Origin: an uncultured Oscillospiraceae bacterium
GTDB taxonomy: Bacteria; Bacillota; Clostridia; Oscillospirales; Acutalibacteraceae
Direction: 5' to 3'
Assembly: GCA_902492045.1 (NCBI GenBank)
Contig: CABUKB010000005.1
Span: forward strand, 1 to 64,000
Length of the DNA stretch: 64,000 bases
The position numbers and the translations under genes were made by a program. The notes under the pieces were generated by a model, which saw nothing but the letters and a program-made list of their open reading frames with translations, was not told the origin of the DNA and did not search any database. Below, piece after piece: positions 25,099 to 34,489 of the stretch (position 1 is the first letter of the stretch; each line of letters starts with the position of its first letter).

Positions 25099-25554
25099 AT
25101 GAAAACCAAACGGCACGCCAAGATCCTGGAAATCATCCACCAAAAATCGGTGGAAACGCAGGAGGATCTGCTCCGTCTGCTGCGCAAGGACGGTTACAAC
25201 GTCACGCAGGCGACGGTTTCCCGGGATATAAAGGAATTGCGGTTAATCAAGGCGATGGGGCCGGATGGCCGTTACCGGTATTCCACGGTACGGCTGGAAA
25301 ACGAAAACATCTCATCCAAATTTCATTCGCTGTTTTCAGAAACCGTGCTTCGGATTGATTACGCCGGCAATCTCGTGGTGGTCAAATGTTTATCGGGGAT
25401 GGCGCAGGCCGCCTGCGCGGCGATGGATTCCCTGCACTGGGATCAGGTGATTGGGACTTTGGGCGGAGAAGACACCTTCATCTGCATAACCAAGAGCGAA
25501 GAACAGGCCATTTCGCTGACGGCGGAGCTCAAAAAACTGTTAAAGGGCGGTTAA
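25099..25554 (+). CDS. argR: Arginine repressor ArgR
   Basis: A 151-residue regulator: winged-helix domain (KTKRHAKILEIIHQKSVETQEDLLRLLRKDG, then VTQATVSRDIKELRLIK) and the C-terminal hexamerisation/arginine-binding domain (LVVVKCLSGMAQAACAAMD..., GTLGGEDTFICI, replacing the common GTIAGDDT). It controls arginine metabolism and binds ARG boxes with L-arginine as co-effector. Eighteen bases after nadK. Confidence 0.95.
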   Translation: MKTKRHAKILEIIHQKSVETQEDLLRLLRKDGYNVTQATVSRDIKELRLIKAMGPDGRYRYSTVRLENENISSKFHSLFSETVLRIDYAGNLVVVKCLSGMAQAACAAMDSLHWDQVIGTLGGEDTFICITKSEEQAISLTAELKKLLKGG

Positions 25555-25574
25555 ACGGGAAGGGGCCCTGTAGG

Positions 25575-27269
25575 ATGCTGCAAAGCCTATATATTGAAAA
25601 CATCGCGGTAATCGAACGGGCGGATATCGCGTTCGACGCCGGGCTGAATGTGCTGACGGGGGAGACGGGCGCGGGAAAATCCATTGTGATCGACGCGATC
25701 AACGCCGTGCTGGGAGAACGGACCAGCCGGGATATTGTGCGCGCCGGCAGCAGCGAAGCCCGGGTGACGGCGCTGTTTACCGGCCTTTCGGAGACGACGG
25801 TGCAGACTCTGCGGGAGTGGGGCGTGGAACCGGATGAGGATGGGGGCCTGTTGATCCAGCGATCCATCTCAGTCGGCGGAAAAGGAACTTGCCGCATCGG
25901 GGGGAGGCCGGCGACGGTCTCGATCCTGCGGGAAGTGGGACGCCTGTTGGTCAATATCCACGGCCAGCACGAAAATCAGGCTCTTCTTTCCCCGGAACGT
26001 CACGTGACCTATCTCGACCGTCTCGGAGGCCATGCACCCCTCCTGGAAACCTACCGCGAGGCATATGACCGCCTGTGTTCCCTGCGCCGCGAACTCGACA
26101 AGGCGGATATGGATGAGACCATGAAGGCCCGCCGGATTGATCTGCTCCGTTATCAGGTGGAGGAGATCGAGGCGGCGGGTCTGACCGAGGGAGAGGATGT
26201 GGAACTGGAGGCTTCCCGCCGCATGTTCCGCCATGCGGAAACCATTGCGGAGGGGATGATGGCGGCGAAGGAAGCTCTTTCCGGAGATGAAGAATCCCTC
26301 GGCGCGCTTTCCCGCCTGGAGGGGGCGGCGTCGGCGCTATCCGGAGCCGGACGGTATATGGAAGAGGCGGGCGGCCTGGCCAAACGGATGGAAAGCGCCC
26401 TGTATGAACTGGAAGACTGTGCGGACGAACTGCGGGAACTGCTCTCCCGTCTCGAGTTCGATCCCGCTGAACTGGACCGGGTGGAGGCCCGGCTGGACCG
26501 GATTCGCCGCCTGACGAGCAAATATGGCCCGGGCATTCCCGATGTGCTTGCCTATGCGGAACAGGCCCGGCAGGAACTCGACGATATAGAACACGCGGAT
26601 GAGCGGCTTGAACGCCTCAAGCAGGCCCTGGAGGAGGCGGAGCGGGACGCCACGGACGCCGCCGCCCGGCTGACCGCCGCCCGGCAGAAGACTGCGCAGC
26701 GGTTTTCAAAGAGTGTCATGGAGCAACTGGCCTTTCTGGACATGCCTCATGTGACTATGGAGGTTTCCATGCGGCCGGCCCCCCTGTCGTCCGACGGCGC
26801 CGATCAGGTGGAATTCCTCATGTCCGCCAATCCGGGTGAACCGCCCCGGTCCATCGCCAAAATTGCCTCCGGCGGTGAATTGTCCCGGGTCATGCTCGCG
26901 ATCAAATCGGTCCTGGCCGATGCCGATGACATCGACACCTTGATTTTCGATGAGATAGACGCCGGTATCAGCGGCCGCGCTGCCTGGAAGGTGGGGGTCA
27001 AGCTGCGGGAGACGGCCCGGGGTTCGGACAGCGCCCGCAGCCGCCAGCTGCTTTGCGTTACCCACCTCGCGCAGATTGCGGCCCAGGCGCATCACCATCT
27101 GCTCATCTCCAAATCGGTCCGGGGCGGCCGTACCTATACCGATGTCCAGCCACTGGATGCGGAAGGGCGTTTGGAAGAGCTTGCCCGGATCATCGGGGGC
27201 GAATCTACGCCGGCCAGCCGGGAAGCCGCCCGGGAAATGCGCGCACGGGTGGAGGCATCGGGGACTTGA
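25575..27269 (+). CDS. recN: DNA repair protein RecN
   Basis: A 564-residue SMC-like ATPase: Walker A NVLTGETGAGKSIVIDAINAVLGERTS near residues 27-50, a coiled-coil-rich middle, and a C-terminal half with the ABC signature IASGGELSRVMLAIK, Walker B TLIFDEIDAGISGRAA and LLCVTHLAQIAAQAHHH. It acts in double-strand-break repair. The ATG at 25575 follows a weak GTAGG. The stop overlaps the tyrS -35 box. Confidence 0.96.
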   Translation: MLQSLYIENIAVIERADIAFDAGLNVLTGETGAGKSIVIDAINAVLGERTSRDIVRAGSSEARVTALFTGLSETTVQTLREWGVEPDEDGGLLIQRSISVGGKGTCRIGGRPATVSILREVGRLLVNIHGQHENQALLSPERHVTYLDRLGGHAPLLETYREAYDRLCSLRRELDKADMDETMKARRIDLLRYQVEEIEAAGLTEGEDVELEASRRMFRHAETIAEGMMAAKEALSGDEESLGALSRLEGAASALSGAGRYMEEAGGLAKRMESALYELEDCADELRELLSRLEFDPAELDRVEARLDRIRRLTSKYGPGIPDVLAYAEQARQELDDIEHADERLERLKQALEEAERDATDAAARLTAARQKTAQRFSKSVMEQLAFLDMPHVTMEVSMRPAPLSSDGADQVEFLMSANPGEPPRSIAKIASGGELSRVMLAIKSVLADADDIDTLIFDEIDAGISGRAAWKVGVKLRETARGSDSARSRQLLCVTHLAQIAAQAHHHLLISKSVRGGRTYTDVQPLDAEGRLEELARIIGGESTPASREAAREMRARVEASGT

Positions 27270-27294
27270 CAGACGGGACGGAATATGCTTTAAT
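27266..27294 (+). promoter_or_regulatory. tyrS promoter
   Basis: A perfect TTGACA (27266-27271), a 17-bp spacer and TTTAAT (27289-27294). The -35 overlaps the recN stop codon, and the T-box leader starts a few bases after the -10. Confidence 0.85.
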
Positions 27295-27299
27295 GAGCA

Positions 27300-27575
27300 T
27301 CACAGGCGATGAAGGGAAGAAGTAGCCACTGCCGCACAGCCAAGAGATCCGTTGGCTGGTGTAAAACGGACTGGGCGCAGGGTGAAATACATCCCGGAGC
27401 CGTGACCTGAACAGCGGCGCTGCCGCCGAGTAGGGGAAGCCGTGTGCGCACGTTACAGCGCGGGACGTTTTTATCGACGCCCATAAGGCCGTTTTCGCAA
27501 GGGAACGGTGAATGAGGTGGTACCGCGGAATCTTCCGCCCTCTGCATACGCTGCAGGGGGCGTTTTTCTTTCCCC
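27300..27575 (+). promoter_or_regulatory. T-box leader of tyrS
   Basis: A tRNA-sensing leader. The T-box AGGTGGTACCGCGGAA lies at 27515-27530 and is followed by a terminator stem (CGCCCTCTGCA with TGCAGGGGGCG, about 27536-27567) and TTTTTCTTT. Upstream is a stem I region with an AGTA-type bulge (AAGAAGTAGCC near 27320) and a UAC (27388-27390) in GAAATACATC that fits a tyrosine specifier codon. Uncharged tRNA-Tyr should pair with the T-box and prevent termination, turning on tyrS. The specifier is assigned by position and is less certain than the T-box itself. Confidence 0.92.
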
Positions 27576-27604
27576 TGCTTAGAAAAAGCAAGGAGGATCC
27601 CTGT

Positions 27605-28834
27605 ATGAATGCAAACGTTTTCGACGAACTGAACACCCGCGGCATGATCGCCCAGACCACCAACGCGGAAAAAATTCGGGAATTGCTCGGCGGAAAGGAA
27701 CCGGTGACGTTTTACATCGGTTTCGATCCGACGGCGGACAGCCTACATGTCGGGCATTTCGTACAGCTGATGGTGATGGCCCATATGCAGAAGGCCGGTC
27801 ACCGGCCGGTTGCCCTGCTGGGGGGCGGGACCGGCATGATCGGCGATCCCACAGGCAAGAGCGACATGCGGAAAATGCTGACCCCCGAGACCATCCGTTA
27901 TCACGTGGCCTGTTTTCAAAAACAAATGTCCCGGTTTGTAGATTTCTCAGAGGGAAAAGCGCAGATGGTCAACAACGCCGACTGGCTGCTGAACCTCAAT
28001 TATGTCGAGTTTCTCCGGGAGGTCGGGGTGCATTTTTCGGTGAACCGGATGCTGACCTTTGAGTGTTTCAAACAACGGCTGGAGCGGGGCCTGTCCTTTA
28101 TGGAATTCAACTATATGCTGATGCAGAGTTACGATTTCTACTATCTGAATCAGCAATATGGTTGCATCTTGGAACTCGGCGGGGACGATCAGTGGAGCAA
28201 TATTCTCGGCGGGGTCGAGCTCTGCCGCCGGAAAGCGGGAAAAGAGGTTTACGGCATGACGTTTGCCCTGCTGACCACATCCGAGGGCAAAAAAATGGGC
28301 AAAACCGAGAAGGGGGCTGTATGGCTGGATCCCGAAAAAACCCCGCCCTACGAGTTTTTCCAGTATTGGCGCAACATCGACGACGCGGACGTGGGCAAAT
28401 GCCTGCGGATGCTCACTTTCCTGCCGGTTGACGAGATCGAGGCCATGGAACGGACCGGCGATGTCAATCGGAACAAGGAACGCCTGGCTCATGAGCTGAC
28501 GGCGCTCGTCCACGGCAGGGAGGAGGCTGACAAGGCACTGGAGGCCGCCCGCGCCCTGTTTGGAGGCGGGGGGGACAGCGAGAACATGCCCTCGACCGTT
28601 TTGCCGCAGGAGGCATTCACAAACGGTGCAGTGCCGGTCATCGACCTGCTGGTCCTGACCGGCCTGGCCCCCTCCAAAGGCGAGGCACGCCGCCTGATTC
28701 AGCAGGGCGGCGTGACGGTGGACGGGGAGAAGGTGTCGGATATGGCCGCTGTGGTGCAGGCTTCCGACTTCGATAAAGGCCAGGTCATGCTGAAAAAAGG
28801 CAAAAAGGCTTTCCACAAAGTGACGCGGTCTTGA
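27605..28834 (+). CDS. tyrS: Tyrosyl-tRNA synthetase
   Basis: A 409-residue class I synthetase. The ATP-site HIGH motif appears as HVGH in SLHVGHFVQLM, the KMSKS loop as KKMGKTEKGAVWL, and tyrosine-site residues occur in YMLMQSYDFYYL and ELGGDDQWSNI. A C-terminal S4 domain (APSKGEARRLIQQGGVTVDGEKV) binds tRNA. The ATG at 27605 follows AAGGAGG at eight bases. Controlled by the T-box leader just upstream. Confidence 0.97.
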   Translation: MNANVFDELNTRGMIAQTTNAEKIRELLGGKEPVTFYIGFDPTADSLHVGHFVQLMVMAHMQKAGHRPVALLGGGTGMIGDPTGKSDMRKMLTPETIRYHVACFQKQMSRFVDFSEGKAQMVNNADWLLNLNYVEFLREVGVHFSVNRMLTFECFKQRLERGLSFMEFNYMLMQSYDFYYLNQQYGCILELGGDDQWSNILGGVELCRRKAGKEVYGMTFALLTTSEGKKMGKTEKGAVWLDPEKTPPYEFFQYWRNIDDADVGKCLRMLTFLPVDEIEAMERTGDVNRNKERLAHELTALVHGREEADKALEAARALFGGGGDSENMPSTVLPQEAFTNGAVPVIDLLVLTGLAPSKGEARRLIQQGGVTVDGEKVSDMAAVVQASDFDKGQVMLKKGKKAFHKVTRS

Positions 28835-28963
28835 CCGGCCCGCGCCTTCCCCATTTGGGTTGCCAAAACACGCGCTTTTCCGGCTGGAAGCATATTGCCC
28901 CCTCTTAAAGCGGATGCCGTTTTGGGGGCGGGTATATGCGGCTGGGATTAGGGAGGATCCGCC

Positions 28964-29899
28964 ATGGCCCATCTTGTAGACAGCTTTCTGACGGTGGGAC
29001 AACAGGTTCTCGGCCTGTTTGTCCTGGTGTGCATCGGCGTACTGTGCGGGAAAAAAGGCATTCTGACACTGCCGGCGGTGCGAAGCTGTGCTGAACTCGT
29101 CCTGCTGCTGGCGACGCCGTGCGTCATTATTCAGTCTTTTGAACGGGAAAACAGGCCGGAAATGCTGATGGGCTTGTTGTTTTCCGGATTGGCTGCTCTG
29201 GCAGTACACGGTTTGGGGATCGCCGCCGCCCATCTCGCTTTTCGGGGAGAGGCAGCCCGCGACCGGGTGCTGCGTTTCGGGGTGGTGTTTTCCAACGCCG
29301 GGTATATGGCCATTCCGCTCCAGGAGGCTCTGCTCGGGGAAGAGGGGGTCTTTTACGGCGCGGCGTACGTGGCGGTGTTCAATTTGGTCCTGTGGAGCTA
29401 CGGCGTGCTGGCCATGAGCGGAGACCGGCGCGCCCTTTCGGCCCGCAAACTGGTGCTCAATCCAGGGGTCATCGGTTTGGCCGCCGGGCTGCTGCTCTTT
29501 TTTACAGGATTCCGGCTGCCGGCTTTTTTGGAAGGGCCGGTTGGACATCTGGCATCCCTGAATACCCCTTTGCCCATGCTGATCGTCGGCTTTTATCTCG
29601 CGGACGCGGATTTAAAAAGCACTGTGCGGGACAAGCGCCTCCTGTTATCCATAGGTCTGCGGCTGCTGGCCGTGCCCCTGCTGACACTCGGGGTGCTCTA
29701 CCTCTGCGGGATGCGCGGCGCCCTGCTGACCGCCTGTGTGATCGCGGCGAGCGCCCCGGCAGCGGCGGCCACCACCATGTTTTCCGCCCGCTATAATCAG
29801 GATGCCCGTTTGTCTGTCAATCTGGTAGCCCTTTCAACGCTGTGTTCCATGCTCACCATGCCGTTGGTGGTGGGGGCGGCCGGGGCCGTCGGCGGCTGA
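28964..29899 (+). CDS. AEC-family (auxin efflux carrier-like) transporter
   Basis: A 311-residue membrane protein with about ten TM segments in two similar halves. Typical blocks are GVLCGKKGILT, FSNAGYMAIPLQEALLGEEGVFYGAAYVAVFNLVLWSYGV and LNTPLPMLIVGFYLADADL. Members export small organic anions such as malate; the substrate here is unknown. ATG 28964 follows GGGAGGATCC. It is followed by a strong bidirectional hairpin at 29993-30027. Confidence 0.9.
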   Translation: MAHLVDSFLTVGQQVLGLFVLVCIGVLCGKKGILTLPAVRSCAELVLLLATPCVIIQSFERENRPEMLMGLLFSGLAALAVHGLGIAAAHLAFRGEAARDRVLRFGVVFSNAGYMAIPLQEALLGEEGVFYGAAYVAVFNLVLWSYGVLAMSGDRRALSARKLVLNPGVIGLAAGLLLFFTGFRLPAFLEGPVGHLASLNTPLPMLIVGFYLADADLKSTVRDKRLLLSIGLRLLAVPLLTLGVLYLCGMRGALLTACVIAASAPAAAATTMFSARYNQDARLSVNLVALSTLCSMLTMPLVVGAAGAVGG

Positions 29900-29992
29900 C
29901 CGTGCCGGCTCACCGGGAAAAAGGGCACAAAAGGCTGGAAAAAGAGCCGGCGCGATAGGAAGAGTAAAGAACCGCCCGGAACCGGGCATCAA

Positions 29993-30031
29993 AAGAAAGA
30001 CAGACGGATTTTCCGTCTGTCTTTCTTCCTC
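29993..30031 (+). terminator. Strong hairpin after the AEC transporter
   Basis: A perfect stem AAGAAAGACAGACGG with its complement at 30013-30027 around a short T-rich loop, followed by CCTCTT. The symmetric A and T flanks would let it work in both directions. Confidence 0.8.
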
Positions 30032-30170
30032 TTATCCAAGAAGCCGCCTTGCAAATGCAAAAGTCTTCGCCCGCCTTTTTCAAAAGGCGGCAGGGCCGGG
30101 GGCCAGGCCCCCGTCGCATTTCACCGGAACACAAAGTTTGAAAAACGCTATTCGTATAGGCCCTCGACAC

Positions 30171-30211
30171 AAAAGCGGCAGCCACCCCGTCACCGGCCGG
30201 CTGCCGCTTTT
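30171..30211 (-). terminator. Terminator of the minus-strand ireB region
   Basis: AAAAGCGGCAGCC (30171-30183) pairs with GGCTGCCGCTTTT (30199-30211); on the minus strand the stem ends in TTTT. It lies 44 nt downstream of the conserved hypothetical gene. Confidence 0.75.
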
Positions 30212-30255
30212 GACTCCATCCTTTGGGGATGACACGAGGTCTCCCGGGGCCTATT

Positions 30256-30552
30256 TTAATTCTCAAGCGCGCGTTCCAGCCAGATGCTGCCGATGTCCAT
30301 CGCGTTGTACAGGCCGGTTTTTTCGCTTTTCTTCAGGATCCGCTCTTTCATGCGCAGCTCAGGGTCGGTGGAAAGCAGCTGTACCTGCACTTTATCCGCC
30401 ACCGTCATATCGCCCACCGTTTTGGTGGAGAGGATCTGAAGCATTACCACGCATTTGTCCGCCATATGGCCATAGTACAGCGTATTCCCGCTGCGTACAA
30501 GCGGTTTGCCTTTATACATCAAAAAGTCGGGCTTTTTGGCCTTATCCGCCAT
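30256..30552 (-). CDS. Small conserved protein of unknown function
   Basis: A 98-residue soluble protein (MADKAKKPDFLMYKGKPLV..., ...GLYNAMDIGSIWLERALEN). Recognisable features are the basic, polar start, the strand-like YKGKPLVRSGNTLYYGHMADKCVVMLQIL and the charged KMKERILKK-like helix (RMKERILKKSEKTG). I recognise it only as a type of small protein seen in related Clostridia, without function. The ATG at 30552 follows AAAGGATGCGAGAAT. It lies about 110 bases downstream of ireB and probably shares its transcript. Confidence 0.7.
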   Translation of the reverse strand: MADKAKKPDFLMYKGKPLVRSGNTLYYGHMADKCVVMLQILSTKTVGDMTVADKVQVQLLSTDPELRMKERILKKSEKTGLYNAMDIGSIWLERALEN

Positions 30553-30664
30553 ATTCTCGCATCCTTTCCTAAAACAGCGGGGCGGGCCGGTCCCGAAAAG
30601 GGACGCCCGTCCGCCGTCAAAAGTCATCATTTAAGGGGAGTTCCCGTCCCCAAAACCCTGCTGA

Positions 30665-30910
30665 TCACTGATTGAGATAGGAGCGGACCAGGGCGCGCAG
30701 CAATTCGTCCCGGTCCAGCTTGCGGATCAGGCTGCGGGCATTGTTGTGCGTGGTGATATAGGTCGGATCCTCTGAAAGAAGGTACCCCACAATCTGATTG
30801 ATGGGATTGTATCCTTTTTCACGAAGAGCATCGTACACCGTGGTCAAGACCTGCTTCATTTCCTGCTCCTTGTCCTCCCCCAGAGAGAAGGTCATGGTTT
30901 TGTCCAGCAC
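30665..30910 (-). CDS. ireB: IreB-family regulatory phosphoprotein (DUF965)
   Basis: An 81-residue protein matching the IreB family almost end to end: KTMTFSLGEDKEQEMKQVL, then DALREKGYNPINQIVGYLLSEDPTYIT, then HNNARSLIRKLDRDELLRALV. In enterococci IreB is a substrate of the Ser/Thr kinase IreK and affects cephalosporin tolerance. A GTG start at 30910 is used because AAGGAGG lies eight bases upstream. Conserved Thr residues near the N-terminus (TMT) match the phosphorylation site. Confidence 0.93.
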   Translation of the reverse strand: MLDKTMTFSLGEDKEQEMKQVLTTVYDALREKGYNPINQIVGYLLSEDPTYITTHNNARSLIRKLDRDELLRALVRSYLNQ

Positions 30911-31007
30911 AGCGCGTCCCTCCTTTCCGCTGTGTCGTGGAGAACATTCACGACATGTCGCTGTGGTATCCCTATTATACGGCATAACCGCCCGATTTTC
31001 AAGGGGA

Positions 31008-33401
31008 TTATGAACGCAGAATGCATCCTTTTTCTTGTAAATTCGTAAAGATTTTATGAAGGGCGGGTTCGATATCCTCGTCGGTCAGGGTGCCGTCTGC
31101 GCCGCGAAAACGCAGGCTGAAGGCCACGCTTTTCTTGCCCTTTTCGATTTGAGAACCCTGGTAAACGTCGAACAACGCGACGCTTTCGAGATGGCGACCG
31201 CCCGCACGGAGAATGATCTGCTGAATGTCGGCCACCGGCATCCCCTCATCGCAGACGAGGGCGAGATCCCGTTCCACCGCCGGGTAACGCGGCAGGGGGC
31301 GGAAGATCACCGGTTTGTCCCCTGCACAGGCGAAGAGGGGTTCCAGCCGAAGTTCGGCTACATATACCCGATTATCGAGGCCAAACCGTTGTGCGGTGTC
31401 GGGGTGCAGTTCTCCGAGCACGCCTACGGACAGGCCCCCCACCTGTATGCTGGCCTGCCGGCCGGGGTGCAGAAAAGGTTCGGAACTGCGGATAAAGGAA
31501 GCGTCCGCCCCAAAACGTGCGAGCAAGATTTCCACAATCCCTTTGAGGGTAAAGAAATCTTCCCCCTGCCCATACAGGCCGATACATAGGGCGGGAATTT
31601 CGTCGGGCTGTTCGGTCAGAGGCAAGGATTTCGGGACAAAGAGCTTGCCCACTTCAAACAGGCGGGCCACCGGATTTTTTCGGTTCTTATTGACAGACAG
31701 GACGGTCAGCATGCTGGTGACAAGCTGGGTGCGGAGGACGGCATATTCCTCGCCCAGCGGATTGAGCAGGGGGACGACGGCACGGCGGGGATCGCTTTCA
31801 GGCAGGGAAAGCTGATCGGCCGCTTTGGCGCTGATGAAGGAATAGGTGGTGATTTCCCGCAGGCCCTGAGCGGTGAGGACGGATTTCAGCCTGTCGGTGT
31901 TCCGCAGGAGGGGCAATTTTTTCCCCCGCGTGATTTCTCCCTGCATCGGGGTGGAACGGATATGGTCGTATCCATAGATCCGCATGACTTCTTCCGCCAG
32001 ATCGGCCCGGCCTTCCACATCGTCCCGGAAGGAGGGAACACGGCTGGTCAGAATATGGTCTTTGAGTGTTGTCCGAATGGACAGACGGTTGAGAATATCC
32101 GCCATCGTCTCTTCCGGGACCTCCACGCCCAACAGGGCGGTGATCTGGGAGGCCGGGACGGACAGAACCCGGTCCTCCGGCAGCCCCTGGTGGCGGTCGA
32201 TGGCTCCTTCCACAATATCGCCGGCGTCCAAGTCGCTGATGAGCTGCAAGGCTCGATCCATCGCATATTCTACGCCCCGGATATCCACGCCTTTTTCAAA
32301 CCGGGCGGAGGATTCGGTCCGGATCCCCAGAGCGCGGGCGGTGCGGCGCACGCTGTCCCGCCGGAATTTGGCGCATTCCAGGAATAAATCCCGGGTATCC
32401 GCTTTGATTTCGCTGTCCAGTCCGCCCATGATCCCCGCCAGGCAGGAGGGCGCTTCGGCGTCGGCGACAACCAGCATATCGGGCGTCAAGGTATGCTCCC
32501 GTCCATCCAGAGTGGTGATGGGTTCCCCTGGACGGGCACGGCGCACAATGATCTGCCCGCCCCGGACATCCCGCAGGTCAAAGGCGTGCATGGGCTGCCC
32601 CGTCTCCAGCATCACGAAATTGGTGATATCGACAATATTATTGATGGGGCGCATGCCGGCCGCCCGCAGAAATTCCCGCATCCATTTTGGGGATGGGGCG
32701 ATCCGCAGATTTCGGACCACCCGGCCGAGGTAGCGGGGGCAGAGGTCAACATCTTCCACGGTGATGGCCATGTGCTCCCGAATATCCCCGCCTGCGGTTG
32801 GATAGGTGGGGACGGGAGGATGAAAGGCTGTGCGCAGCACCACCGAGACCTCCCGGGCTACGCCCAGGACGCTTTGGCAGTCCGGACGGTTGGCGGTGAT
32901 TTTGAAGTCGATGACGGTGTCGTTGAGTCCCAGGAGATCCCGCAGGTCGGTGCCGGGGGCGGCGTCCTCCCGGAGGATCAGGATGCCGTTGACCTCTGCG
33001 CCGGGGTAGTCGGCTTCTTTCAGGCCCAATTCCTCACCGGAACAGAGCATCCCTTCCGAGGCCAAACCGCGCAGTTTGCCCCGCTTGATATGGGTACCGT
33101 TCGGGAGGCGGGAATCGTGCAGAGCGGCGGGGACCAGCGCGCCTTCAAAGACATTGGTGGCGCCGGTGATGATCTGAATGGGGGTGTCTGCGCCCACGTC
33201 CATCTCGCACAACTGGAGTTTATCGGCGTCGGGATGTTTTTCAAGCCGGAGGATCCGGGCGGCCACGACATTTTTCATGGTCTGCGATAGATCCGCAATA
33301 TCCTCCACTTCAAAACCGGCCATCACCATCCGGCTGCACAGTTCTTCGACCGAAACCGGGATATCGACGTATTGTTTTAACCAATTCAAGGATATTTTCA
33401 T
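31008..33401 (-). CDS. pheT: Phenylalanyl-tRNA synthetase beta subunit
   Basis: A 797-residue subunit with the usual order: N-terminal MKISLNWLKQYVDIPVSVEEL, an EMAP-II-like tRNA-binding domain (VVAARILRLEKHPDADKLQLCEMDVG), the B3/B4 editing region (TVIDFKITANRPDCQSVLGVAREV), the B5 domain, and the C-terminal anticodon-binding B8 domain (FDVYQGSQIEKGKKSVAFSLRFRGADGTLTDEDI). Twenty-six bases after pheS and cotranscribed. Confidence 0.97.
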   Translation of the reverse strand: MKISLNWLKQYVDIPVSVEELCSRMVMAGFEVEDIADLSQTMKNVVAARILRLEKHPDADKLQLCEMDVGADTPIQIITGATNVFEGALVPAALHDSRLPNGTHIKRGKLRGLASEGMLCSGEELGLKEADYPGAEVNGILILREDAAPGTDLRDLLGLNDTVIDFKITANRPDCQSVLGVAREVSVVLRTAFHPPVPTYPTAGGDIREHMAITVEDVDLCPRYLGRVVRNLRIAPSPKWMREFLRAAGMRPINNIVDITNFVMLETGQPMHAFDLRDVRGGQIIVRRARPGEPITTLDGREHTLTPDMLVVADAEAPSCLAGIMGGLDSEIKADTRDLFLECAKFRRDSVRRTARALGIRTESSARFEKGVDIRGVEYAMDRALQLISDLDAGDIVEGAIDRHQGLPEDRVLSVPASQITALLGVEVPEETMADILNRLSIRTTLKDHILTSRVPSFRDDVEGRADLAEEVMRIYGYDHIRSTPMQGEITRGKKLPLLRNTDRLKSVLTAQGLREITTYSFISAKAADQLSLPESDPRRAVVPLLNPLGEEYAVLRTQLVTSMLTVLSVNKNRKNPVARLFEVGKLFVPKSLPLTEQPDEIPALCIGLYGQGEDFFTLKGIVEILLARFGADASFIRSSEPFLHPGRQASIQVGGLSVGVLGELHPDTAQRFGLDNRVYVAELRLEPLFACAGDKPVIFRPLPRYPAVERDLALVCDEGMPVADIQQIILRAGGRHLESVALFDVYQGSQIEKGKKSVAFSLRFRGADGTLTDEDIEPALHKIFTNLQEKGCILRS

Positions 33402-33427
33402 GGGGATCAGCCCTTTCTTCCGTGATA

Positions 33428-34450
33428 TCAGGCGAATTGTTCAAGAAAACGCACGTCGTTTTCGAACAACAGGCGAATATCGCTGATTTTATGCCGGGTG
33501 GTGGTCAGGCGGTCCAAACCGATGCCGAAGGCAAAACCCGAATAGACTTCCGGGTCGATGCCGCAGCCGGAGAGAACGTGTGGATGCACCATACCGGCCC
33601 CGAGAATTTCAATCCAGCCGGCGCCTTTGCAGACGCGGCAGCCTTTGCCGCCGCAGGCGGAGCAGGAGACATCCACCTCGACACTGGGTTCGGTGAAGGG
33701 GAAAAAGGACGGGCGGAAGCGGACCTTGGTGTCCGGCCCGTAGATTTGACGGGCGAATTCTTCGAGCACGCCCTTCAGATCGCACAGGGTGATCCCCTTG
33801 TCGACGACCAGTCCTTCCACCTGATGGAAGACAGGGGAATGGGTCGCGTCCACCTCGTCGGCGCGGTAGACCCGTCCGGGGCAGATCATCCGGATTGGGG
33901 GCTTGCGCTGCTCCATCACCCGGATCTGAGCCGCCGAGGTTTGGCTGCGCAGCAGCAGGTTTTCCGCAAGATAGAAGGTGTCCTGCATATCCCGGGCGGG
34001 ATGGTCTTTGGGAAGGTTCAGCGCCTCGAAGCAATAATGCTCGGTCTCGACCTCAGGGCCGTCCACCACGTCAAAGCCCATGGATTGAAAGATTTCCTCC
34101 AGTTCCGCGAGTACCAGGTTGAGGGGATGGAGGCTTCCGACAGGAGCTTTTTTGCCGGGAAGGGTGACATCCACCGTTTCATCCAGAAGACGTTTTGCCT
34201 GCATGGCCGTGCGGATGGCCGAAGCCTGCTCTTCTACAGCCGTCTCGAGCTCAGAGCGGAGCTCGTTGACCAACTGTCCCACCGCCGGACGCTCTTCCGC
34301 CGGCAGGGCGCCCATCCCCCGCAGCAGGGCGGTCAGCTCGCCTTTTTTCCCCATGTACCGCACGCGGAATTCTTCCAGTTCTTCCACCGTGTGCAGATCC
34401 GCCAGCTCTCGGAGTGCCTTTTCCCGCAGGGCTTTCAGCTTTTCTTTCAT
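33428..34450 (-). CDS. pheS: Phenylalanyl-tRNA synthetase alpha subunit
   Basis: A 340-residue class II catalytic subunit. It has the N-terminal coiled coil (KEKLKALREKALRELADLHTVEELEEFRVRYMGKKG), motif 2 VYRADEVDATHSPVFHQVEGLVVD and motif 3 FAFGIGLDRLTTTRHKISDIR. Cys residues CSACGGKGCRVC form a metal-knuckle-like insert seen in many bacterial PheS. The ATG at 34450 follows GAAAGGACTGGTTGTT. Confidence 0.97.
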   Translation of the reverse strand: MKEKLKALREKALRELADLHTVEELEEFRVRYMGKKGELTALLRGMGALPAEERPAVGQLVNELRSELETAVEEQASAIRTAMQAKRLLDETVDVTLPGKKAPVGSLHPLNLVLAELEEIFQSMGFDVVDGPEVETEHYCFEALNLPKDHPARDMQDTFYLAENLLLRSQTSAAQIRVMEQRKPPIRMICPGRVYRADEVDATHSPVFHQVEGLVVDKGITLCDLKGVLEEFARQIYGPDTKVRFRPSFFPFTEPSVEVDVSCSACGGKGCRVCKGAGWIEILGAGMVHPHVLSGCGIDPEVYSGFAFGIGLDRLTTTRHKISDIRLLFENDVRFLEQFA

Positions 34451-34489
34451 ACAACAACCAGTCCTTTCTCGAAAGGTGGGGGACAATAA

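Larger units (their letters stand above)
29900..30255. other. Intergenic stretch between convergent transcripts
   Basis: About 350 non-coding bases between the AEC transporter and a minus-strand gene. It holds a terminator (29993-30027), a CCGCC-TTTTTCAAAA-GGCGG hairpin near 30070-30090, a GCCGGGGGCCAGGCCCCC hairpin near 30090-30115 and a minus-strand terminator (30171-30211). No gene is seen. Confidence 0.6.

Noticed and set aside
27947..29548. 533-residue open frame on the minus strand
   Set aside because: Antisense to tyrS and the AEC transporter; crosses both genes and their gap without a start site.
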